Positions 56,426 through 64,000 of a stretch of 64,000 nt of DNA are shown here, piece by piece. The stretch lies in contig JAMPIV010012166.1 of the NCBI GenBank assembly GCA_024509875.1, positions 1-64,000 on the forward strand, read 5' to 3'. The notes below the pieces were generated by a model. The model was not told the origin of the DNA. It did not search any database and worked only from the letters and a program-made list of their open reading frames with translations. The stretch's first letter is position 1, and the number at the start of each line of letters is the position of its first letter. A program made the position numbers and the translations under genes. The stretch is from Oreohelix idahoensis (lineage: Eukaryota; Mollusca; Gastropoda; Stylommatophora; Oreohelicidae).

Positions 56426-56900
56426 TTAACTCTTTAAGTCCCGATCAAAGTTACATCGGTTTTCCAGTTCGACCTGTTTGACCTGATCAACGTTATATTG
56501 TATTTTGTATCTTCTGCTCCTTTCTAGAGCTGTTTTCCAATTTTAATAACCCAAAACATCATTTCTGACAGGAAGACCTTTCTAGTAAATACCTTGTGTG
56601 TTTAAGAGAGAACGTGTTTTTCTGGTTAGATATTAATTTAAGATTTTTTAAGCACATATTTTATAAGATCAAATTGCCACGCCCACTGCTTCTGGTTGAC
56701 CTCTGAACTAACTTCAGAGCAAGCTAGAAAGTTATTTGAAGAAATTCTAGATAGTGATAATAATTCAGATTGTAATATTTATTCACAGGATATCGAAGAC
56801 GACTCAGATTTTCAACAGGAGCCTGATATCGAATGATAATGGAAGGTCTGATGTCGATAATGAAGTTATGGATAGAGGAGTATGTAATCAGACTGTAATA
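56426..56900 (+). pseudogene. 5' end of a piggyBac-like transposon with transposase start
   Basis: TTAA at 56426-56429 is followed by CTCTTTAAGTCCCGATC, nearly the terminal repeat of the MITE at 18109. The subterminal stretch 56540-56670 matches that MITE in reverse. From about 56710 a frame reads SEQARKLFEEILDSDNNSDC...DDSDFQQEPDIE and stops. The acidic, Ser/Asp-rich N-terminus is usual for piggyBac transposases. The catalytic part is absent, as is the other end. Confidence 0.72.
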
Positions 56901-56984
56901 AGTTTATATAATATGTCATGATAAAGTAATGTTTGCTTATTTCTATTATGATAATTGCTTGATGTAAAATTTTCTGTCCACAGT

Positions 56985-59900
56985 TCTGGATTGACACTAA
57001 TCCTCATGCACCCAATGAGGAAAGCAGACAGTGGCAGGACAACACCTTATTGACTGGGGGCTGCCCAGCTTGAAGTGGGCAGTAGCTGTCCAGTGAGATC
57101 TTAGAACCTCTCCCACTGTTGGAAGTAGCCCCAAGTGCCTTGCCCTACACCAATTGGGCAAAATGCTTATAACCGGTAACTGCTACTTCCCGTGTTTTGC
57201 CGACACCTATAGGGTAAAGCTCTGCCATCAATGGTACCTATACCTTGTAGCGGTATGGCAGCTTGCGTACCCTGATAATCCCCAGAGCTATGCCAGTGGG
57301 AGTTTTACTCCTGGTAGGTTCAACCAAGCTGGACTGGTCTGTGTGGGTAGGGGTCAGACAAAAGCTGGTACCCTGGTCCTCCAGGTTGGGGGTTTTAGCA
57401 CAGGGCTGACACCCCTGTCTGTGTAAAAAAAACAATGAAGTTACGGAAACAATAATAAATGAACAAACTTTGCTGCGGGATGGACATTCGGAGTCTGTGG
57501 CTCGTATGACTGTCAAGGGTGAAAGCCGAAAGGAAGCCACTGACATGAAAACGGATGTCCTGATCGCAAAACAGGATACAAGAATAGGATTTTGGAATGT
57601 CAGGACAATGTATGAGACAGGTAAACTAAGACAGGTCACGGCAGAAATGAGAAACTATAGGTTATACATTCTAGGGATAAGCGAGAGCAGATGGACAGGG
57701 GCAGGAAAAGTTAAAACAGCAACAGGAGAAACAGTACTTTACTCTGGAAGAGAGGATGGACAACACAATGAAGGTGTAGCCATTATTCTACAGAAAGGAA
57801 TAGAAAGGACATTACTGGAATGGAAACCCATCAACAACAGACTGATAAGATTAAGATTGAGAGGGAGATTCACCAACACTACAATAATACAATGCTACGC
57901 ACCAACGAATGATAGCGATGAGGAGGTCAAGGATGAATTCTATCAACAACTGCAGAAAGAAATGGAAGACACACCTAGATATGATCTTGTTATAGTAATG
58001 GGAGACCTCAATGCGAAAGTTGGTACACACAATACATATAATGAAAGAACAATGGGGAAATGCGGCAGCGGAACAGCAAACGAAAATGGGGATAAACTAA
58101 TAAGTTTCTGTAGCATTAATAACCTGGTCATTGGAGGAACACTCTTCCCACATAAAGAAATTCACAAATTAACATGGGAATCACCAAATGGTCGGGACAG
58201 AAACCAGATAGACCACATCATGGTTAACGGTAGATGGAGACATGCATTACAAGATGTGAAGGTAAGAAGAGGTGCAGATGTGGGAAGTGATCACCATTTA
58301 GTAGTAGCAAAACTGAAAGTGAAACTAAGAAGGGCTGCACCAACTGTAACTACACAGAAAAGGTTTGACATCAGCAAATTGAAGGACTCCCTTACCAGAA
58401 AAGCTTTTACGGCCGACATAAAGAAACGATATCAATTTGCCAAAAGTCAGGAAAAGACATTGACTGATGTTATAGACCAGAATTTCAACACCATTTCAAC
58501 AATATACAAAGAAAGCAGTAAATCATGCTTGGGATTCCAGGAAAGGAAGAAGCAAGACTGGATAACACCAGAATTTTTAAACACCATAACGATGAGAAAG
58601 GAAATGAAAAGAAAGAAAACAGAAGCGAAGTCCCCCAGGTTAAAGCAACTATATAGCGAACAGTACAGTCAGCTGGACAAGGAAGTTAAACGCCAAACCC
58701 GAGCCAACAAAAGAAATTTCCTAGACGATCTTGCAAGACAGGCAGAGGAGGCAGCACTGAGAAATGAACAAAGCACAGTATACAAAATAACTAAATTCAT
58801 CAGCGGAAAACGAGGTGCAAACAATATTACATTAGTAAGAGATAAGCAAGGTAATCTCATCACGACAGCAGAGGGACAAGAAACAAGATGGGCAGAGCAC
58901 TTCAGAGAAACTCTGAACAAGGAACCACCAGAGACACAATTGAATGTTCCTGAGGCTGAAAACGATCTAGATGTGAATACAGACATTCCACGAAAAGAAG
59001 AAATCATCACAGCAATCAAAGGGTTAAAGAACGGCAAAGCTCCGGGCCATGATAACTTAAATGCAGAGCTATTTAAGACAGACCCTGAGCTAGCAGCAGA
59101 ACTATTAGAACCACTATTTGCACAAGTCTGGAAAACGGGGACAACACCATCAGAGTGGAACAAAGGAATAATTGTCAAATTGCCCAAGAAGGGAGATCTT
59201 GCAGACTGCAATAATTGGAGAGGAATCACTCTTCTCTCAGTTCCCAGCAAAATACTAGGCAGGATAATTATACAGAGAATTTCAAAGGCAGTAGATCACA
59301 AACTGAGGAAAGAACAAGCAGGATTTAGAAAGAACAGGAGATGTGTAGATCATATATTCACACTCAGGAACATTATAGAGCAGTGCTCAGAATGGCAAAG
59401 ACAGCTTTACATTAATTTCGTTGATTTTGAAAAGGCTTTTGACAGCATACATAGGGACAGTTTTTGGAAAATACTGAGGGCTTATGGAATTCCAAGCTGC
59501 ATAGTGTCAATCATAAAAAGCCTCTATGCAAACTTTACGTGCAGTGTTGGGCAGAGCAACCTAACCTTTGAGGTGAAGACAGGAGTACGACAGGGATGCC
59601 CCTTATCAACCACTCTATTTTTAACAGTCATAGACTGGGTGATGCGCCAGACAACAGAGGGCAGTCCAAGAGGAATAAGATGGACAACATTTTCTACATT
59701 GGAAGATCTGGAATATGCAGATGACATTGCACTACTAGCACATTCACATCAACACATCCAGGAAAAAACGGATAGACTTAATAAGTTTAGCCAGCAGGTG
59801 GGCTTGAACATCAATTTAAAGAAGTCTGAGGTCATGACGCTCAATGTGAGCAACCCTGAGCCCATATCAGTAAGGAATAAGCAATTGGTACAGACAGATA

Positions 59901-60534
59901 CCTTCACATACCTAGGAAGCATAGTAACACCAGACGGCGGGGCAGGCAAAGACATCAACATCAGAATGAATAAGGCAAGAACAGCCTTCTTTAGCCTAAA
60001 CAACATCTGGAAGTCCTCCCAATATAGCACAAGCACAAAATTAAGATTATATCAGAGCTGTGTGCTTTATGGTGCGGAATGCTGGAGAGTTACAGAGAAG
60101 AAAATGTCGAAATTGTCCTCTTTTCACACAACATGCCTAAGAAAAATTCACCGAATCTTTTGGCCGAATACCATCACTAACCAAGATCTGCTTACTCGTA
60201 GCAAGCAAGAGGACATGCACACCATCATAGCTGGCAGACGCTGGAACTGGGTTGGTCATGTCCTCAGAAGAGACCCTGATGCCATCACAAGAACAGCTAT
60301 GCTTTGGACCCCTGAAGGAAAACGAAAAAGAGGCCGACCAAAAACAACGTGGCGGAGGACTGTGGAGGCTGAGATGCAAAGAATGAACCAGAGTTGGGGC
60401 ACTGTACAAAGGATGGCCACCGACCGAGCAAAGTGGAATCAATTTGTTGTTGCCCTACAAGACGCCACTAGGCGTGATGGCCACTGACTGCTTTGACGGT
60501 CGGCGGCTAAGGATCAAAGAAAAAGAAGAAGATA
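56985..60534 (+). mobile_element. RTE-like LINE, apparently near full length
   Basis: A 5' region of about 450 bp ends in CAGGTTGGGGGTTTTAGCAC, CTGACACCCCTGTCTGTGTAAAAA, a layout common to RTE-type elements. One long ORF follows. The 3' part is very short and ends in AAAGAAAAAGAAGAAGAT, a simple-repeat tail. The exact 5' edge and target duplication were not found. Confidence 0.75.
57506..60487 (+). CDS. Endonuclease-reverse transcriptase of RTE-like LINE, intact
   Basis: Open frame about 1000 codons. It is open from at least 57425; the first ATG in frame is 57506 (MTVKGESRKEATDM), chosen as start. The APE-type endonuclease has IGFWNVRTM, ISESRWTG, VIVMGDLNAKVG, QIDHIMV and GSDHHLVVAK (residues about 25-270). 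RT: NNWRGITLLSVPSKILGRI, NFVDFEKAFDSIHR, GVRQGCPLSTTLF and the catalytic EYADDIALLA (about 540-740). The C-terminal part has YLGSIVTPDGG, LYGAECW, NWVGHVLRRDP and KRKRGRPKTTWRR. The protein would nick target DNA and prime cDNA synthesis on it. No stop or frameshift is seen, so it may be recently active. The clade call RTE rests on recall of motifs. Confidence 0.85.
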   Translation: MTVKGESRKEATDMKTDVLIAKQDTRIGFWNVRTMYETGKLRQVTAEMRNYRLYILGISESRWTGAGKVKTATGETVLYSGREDGQHNEGVAIILQKGIERTLLEWKPINNRLIRLRLRGRFTNTTIIQCYAPTNDSDEEVKDEFYQQLQKEMEDTPRYDLVIVMGDLNAKVGTHNTYNERTMGKCGSGTANENGDKLISFCSINNLVIGGTLFPHKEIHKLTWESPNGRDRNQIDHIMVNGRWRHALQDVKVRRGADVGSDHHLVVAKLKVKLRRAAPTVTTQKRFDISKLKDSLTRKAFTADIKKRYQFAKSQEKTLTDVIDQNFNTISTIYKESSKSCLGFQERKKQDWITPEFLNTITMRKEMKRKKTEAKSPRLKQLYSEQYSQLDKEVKRQTRANKRNFLDDLARQAEEAALRNEQSTVYKITKFISGKRGANNITLVRDKQGNLITTAEGQETRWAEHFRETLNKEPPETQLNVPEAENDLDVNTDIPRKEEIITAIKGLKNGKAPGHDNLNAELFKTDPELAAELLEPLFAQVWKTGTTPSEWNKGIIVKLPKKGDLADCNNWRGITLLSVPSKILGRIIIQRISKAVDHKLRKEQAGFRKNRRCVDHIFTLRNIIEQCSEWQRQLYINFVDFEKAFDSIHRDSFWKILRAYGIPSCIVSIIKSLYANFTCSVGQSNLTFEVKTGVRQGCPLSTTLFLTVIDWVMRQTTEGSPRGIRWTTFSTLEDLEYADDIALLAHSHQHIQEKTDRLNKFSQQVGLNINLKKSEVMTLNVSNPEPISVRNKQLVQTDTFTYLGSIVTPDGGAGKDINIRMNKARTAFFSLNNIWKSSQYSTSTKLRLYQSCVLYGAECWRVTEKKMSKLSSFHTTCLRKIHRIFWPNTITNQDLLTRSKQEDMHTIIAGRRWNWVGHVLRRDPDAITRTAMLWTPEGKRKRGRPKTTWRRTVEAEMQRMNQSWGTVQRMATDRAKWNQFVVALQDATRRDGH

Positions 60535-62266
60535 GGGTAAAGCTGGAGTGTCCTCTCCAGAGTGTGAGCTTGGGCACAGTTTTATGGAGATCAAGCTGTT
60601 GCCCTTGCAGCATGTTCCCCCTCTCCAAGCAGCCGGTAGGTCCAAAGGAACGGCAGTAGCCGATACAGTTTGGTACCAGCCATGTCGCTGGAGTTGCCAG
60701 AATAATGTCGAACCAACATTAGACTGTCTTAGGGACTCGGACTCCGGATTTATTCTTGGGGTTTACTCCTGAAGCCAATTCCATAAATGCATATTTCCAC
60801 AAGCACACGGTGGTTTGACTTCAGAACTCTTTTTCTTAGATAAGCTGCCAACCAAGGTTCACAGGCCATATCTGCCTGAAGCTGCTGGTTTTAAAGCACC
60901 AGTGGCTCACCGTAGCCCCTTCTCTTGTCAGTGGAAACAGTTCCACCGGGCTCAAATTGAGCCATGCATGAGGGCCAGGAGTTGGGCTATTTGAGGCTTA
61001 TGCCATAGAAGTATTTATCTGCAGTGAGAGCTTATCATCACTACAATTCCTGGCTATAACAACCTTTGGAATAATAAATCCCTATTCTAAATGGTGTTGT
61101 TGATAAATACATCCATAATTTATATATTGTTTGAATTGCTGTGATCCTTTCTAATTATGCAATTTTCTTGACAAGAACAGGGTTCCAGCAGTTTATATCT
61201 TATAAACTGAAAATTCACTATAAATATTTATATACACATGCATAATTTTACATACATTGTTGAGGCTGCTTCATGATGTGATTTTTATCGCGGCAACTTA
61301 TTATTAGTGCCGGATTTTTGTCACACCATGTCGTACCTCAACTGAATGCAAGAGATACATGAAAGCGGTCGCTGTGAGATGAGTATCTAGGTATGACGCA
61401 TGAGGCAGAGTTGGATGTGACGTCATAGCGTCAAGATGTGTGCCTAAAATGGCTTGTGTATCAACCAGTGTATTGGATTGTGTATTCAATAAATATTTCT
61501 AAGGATCATGGTAAGCTATATGCTTAAATGATAGGCATGAGAAAATGCCAGGATTATAATTAAATTCAATACGGGACAATAACTCCCAAGACAAAGAAGT
61601 ATGTTAACCTAAAATTATATGAACAAATGTAATTGAACAGGTGTTATTCCGGGAGGTATCATTCCCCGAAGATATAGGAATAAAATTAGTGGAATTGTTA
61701 TACCGGGAAGCGACATACCCCGAAGCTTATGGATTGATGTGGATTTGATTTGTGGATACTTGAGATACTGGGACGCTTAAATTCCCCCAATGTTGATGGA
61801 AAAATTATAATGAACTTTTGTTATGACGGGACGCTAAATACCCTGCTGGAAATAGTGATTAATAAATGAGATTATAAAGATATGTAGAATGGAGAAGTCA
61901 AGTGACATAATTAGAAAGTCGAAACAGGTTTAAGCAAGACTGTAACACAGAGAGGGAGCATACATGCCATGTTCGTAATTGTGACCTTGTTAGTGTGTAC
62001 TTACTCGTTATTAAACTGTTGCCAAATCGTCCAAGCACAGTAGTTTATTCATTCTCTCAAGGTTAATTTACACCGTTATTAACTTTATGCAGTACTTGAG
62101 ATGTTGATATGGAAAGGTGTATACAAGATGGGTGGTTGCCAGAATATTCAACAATATAAACCAAAGCAAGATGAATGAATTCTCACTTCTTCAATAACAC
62201 AAATAAACCCCAGACAACAAAAGAATTCGGGCAATTTCTCCATCCCTTAACAGAGGAGAAATAACT
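60535..62266. other. No gene recognised; probable LTR/leader of element G on the right
   Basis: 60535-61250 has no feature I could support. 61620-61860 has three imperfect units (GTTATTCCGGGAGG..CCCCGAAG-like, about 60 bases apart). An AATAAA lies at about 61487. This is probably the LTR of the element whose primer site is at 62267, but without a second copy the edges are unknown; CTTAACA at 62252 is one possible end. Confidence 0.4.
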
Positions 62267-62284
62267 GGGGGCTCGTCCTATAAC
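62267..62284 (+). other. Primer-binding site resembling tRNA-Pro, element G
   Basis: TGGGGGCTCGTCC (13 bases) equals the start of the tRNA-Pro primer site known from gammaretroviruses. The next bases differ. Its place, 1.2 kb before a gag start, suits a primer site. Confidence 0.55.
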
Positions 62285-63470
62285 TGGCAGGCTTGTCTAC
62301 ATGGACTACATCTCGAGACATCAAGAAACTAGTTTTTCCTACTACGAATCTGAAATCAACTGAAGCTGGACTACTGCATGGAACTTGTACGCAGGACTTT
62401 GGACATTTTAAGAACTGTACGATCATAATTCGTCAAAAAAGACTGTACATTCACTGTAATTTCATGATGGAAGATGACATGTAACGGCTGCTCCCTGTAG
62501 AGGCATCAAAAATCGTTGACCTGACCTTGAGGACTGTCAAGAGTCAACACTTCAACATCAAATTGATTCGGTTTGGACTAGGATTCTTTACATTCAATAT
62601 TTCAATACTGGCAATTCACGCATTTGGATGTGGAATGTTTATGGAAATCTGGCACTTTTTACTCAGTGACTTCATCAAAGCCGGCTAACGTTCAATCTGT
62701 TCAACTTGGAATCAGGCGAGGTTTTCATCCATTTATGTGTTTCTGAGAGCAAATTGAAGCACAAACACACTGATTCCTTATCTGCAGAGGTTCTGAGTTC
62801 AACAAGAAATATAAGTAGTGTTTTTATTTGTCTAATGCGTGACATTATTTGATCATTTCAGTACCTTTGCCAGTCAACATCCATTCTTCCATGTTTTTTT
62901 TGCTTAGTCCTACATGTTTATCTGTATAAATTAATCGGGAGGTGGTGGCGCTTGCTATTTGTAATTTTTCTTTGGAAATCTTACAAATGACGATGTCCTA
63001 TTAGGTTATTGTTGGTTGTCCAGTCAAAGAAAATAGCAGTGGAATTTTAGTCTTTGACTGCATAACAGACATCAGTATTTGTATAGATTGTTTCGTCAAG
63101 TCTACGTCACATATTTTCATTCACTAATTTACGTAAGTGGGTCACTTGTCTGTACAGCTGTTTTGCTATCATTCTTGTCTCATTGTGAAATTTGACGATT
63201 TGCTGTTATTATGCGTTCTTTTCTGTCTTGTTTATTTTACAAGTAATTATTCAAAGTTGTTGTTGCTTGTCAACATGTCTTTGTTTCTTTTATTTCCTTT
63301 ATATTTGTCTTGCAATGTGCTGTAATTTGACAGATCTATTCATTATCATCTTCATTGACTTGTGCCATTCTTTTCACTGTGCTCGTCTCTCATTCTTGGT
63401 ATGTTCATTCCTTCATAAGATATAAATTCAGTCAATGCCATAAGTTATTGTACGTAATTAATTGAGAAAT
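62285..63470 (+). other. Leader of element G
   Basis: About 1.2 kb between primer site and gag, like the leaders of A (1.1 kb) and E (1.5 kb). T-rich towards the gag. No gene supported. Confidence 0.5.
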
Positions 63471-64000
63471 ATGTCTGCCATTGAGTATTTTCTCAGGCAA
63501 GGAAAGGAGACTGGATTACAAGGATCAGCTCTTCAAGAATTTATTATGGAAAATTTAGAGGAGGTAGAGATGGAAGGAGGCGATGAGTTCTCAATGGAAG
63601 GAGAATGGTATTGGAAGGAAAAGAAGTTGTTGGGAATTATTGATGATAGGGAGAGATTGATTGATGAGTTAAATGATGAGGTGAGAGTATTAAAATGTCA
63701 ATCAGATGTGGATAGATCTAATTTTAGATCATTACAAGATGATTTTTCAAAGTGTAGGGTGTCTTTAGATACTGCTTTGAGGGAGAAGAAAGTTGTGGAT
63801 GCTGAAGTGCTCAGACTGCATGATAACATTACAGCATCTCAGATTACAATGTCTAAACACAGTGGTGATCATATTGAAAAACTTACTGCTATTAAAGATA
63901 AGTTTTATAAAGCAAAAGAGGCTTTAGAGGCCAAAATTCAGGCACAAGCTGTTCAAATTCGTGGTCTAAGAATTCAGGTTGCTGTTCTTCAGTCAGATAT
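63471..64000 (+). CDS. gag N-terminus of LTR element G, cut by the window edge
   Basis: ATG at 63471, open to the last base (177 codons). It starts MSAIEYFLRQGKETGLQGSA, matching the N-terminal motif of the A gag (MSSLDYFIEQGRSLG) and E gag (MLTIDHFVKIGREYG). An acidic stretch with EGEWYWKEKKLLGII follows, then a long coiled coil (RERLIDELNDEVRVLK onward). The capsid would lie beyond the window. It has no lesion so far, so the element may be intact. Confidence 0.78.
   Translation, partial: MSAIEYFLRQGKETGLQGSALQEFIMENLEEVEMEGGDEFSMEGEWYWKEKKLLGIIDDRERLIDELNDEVRVLKCQSDVDRSNFRSLQDDFSKCRVSLDTALREKKVVDAEVLRLHDNITASQITMSKHSGDHIEKLTAIKDKFYKAKEALEAKIQAQAVQIRGLRIQVAVLQSD

Overview
This is a stretch of an invertebrate animal genome (eukaryotic, AT-rich, very repeat-rich) with almost no host gene content. 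The evidence is the dense nesting of LTR retrotransposons, LINEs, a tRNA-derived SINE, piggyBac- and pogo-like DNA transposons, and a large tandem C2H2 zinc-finger exon with a visible splice acceptor. The mix (Gmr1-like LTR elements, a LINE with a restriction-like endonuclease, RTE-type LINEs) would suit a marine lophotrochozoan such as a mollusc. That is an inference, not a demonstrated identification.

Layout, left to right. (1) 1-3123: a TA microsatellite and a decayed minus-strand LTR-element fragment 'F' (gag and protease), split by a solo LTR at 1010-1957 with target duplication GATAT. (2) 5761-18745: LTR element 'A' (target duplication CGTAT) with broken gag and protease but no integrase or reverse transcriptase. 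It holds a SINE at 10702-10945 (12-bp duplication), a LINE with a restriction-like endonuclease plus a tandem truncated copy (12331-17168), and a piggyBac-type MITE in its 3' LTR (18109-18608). (3) 19331-38530: Ty3/gypsy element 'B', ordered gag-PR-RT-RNase H-INT, whose polyprotein continues in frame into an RS/RE-rich tail. (4) 27704-36690: element 'E' nested in B (duplication GTTGC, LTRs almost identical), ordered gag-PR-INT-RT-RNase H on the minus strand. (5) 38531-39950: a zinc-finger pseudo-fragment and a decayed LINE with RNase H. (6) 39959-52189: element 'C' (duplication GATAC), a relative of A with INT before RT. It is interrupted in RT by a pogo-like transposon (43662-44533) and in RNase H by a second LTR element 'D' (45485 to about 49797), which carries only a proline-rich ORF. 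(7) 53112-55697: an exon with 25 C2H2 fingers. (8) 55768-60534: a LINE fragment, a piggyBac remnant and an intact RTE-like LINE. (9) 62267-64000: primer-binding site, leader and open gag start of another LTR element 'G'.

Points of most interest. Elements A, C, E and fragment F share a gag-protease junction with a Cys-X2-Cys-X13-Cys-X-His motif, and several gags have a SCAN-like capsid segment. Integrase lies upstream of reverse transcriptase in C and E, the arrangement known from Gmr1. All five LTR elements whose 3' LTR start can be placed have a hairpin just before the polypurine or G-rich tract that precedes that LTR. The B pol tail and the D ORF are long, open, low-complexity proteins of unknown role. 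Only the zinc-finger exon looks like a candidate host gene. Nearly all other coding sequence is transposon-derived and much of it is broken.
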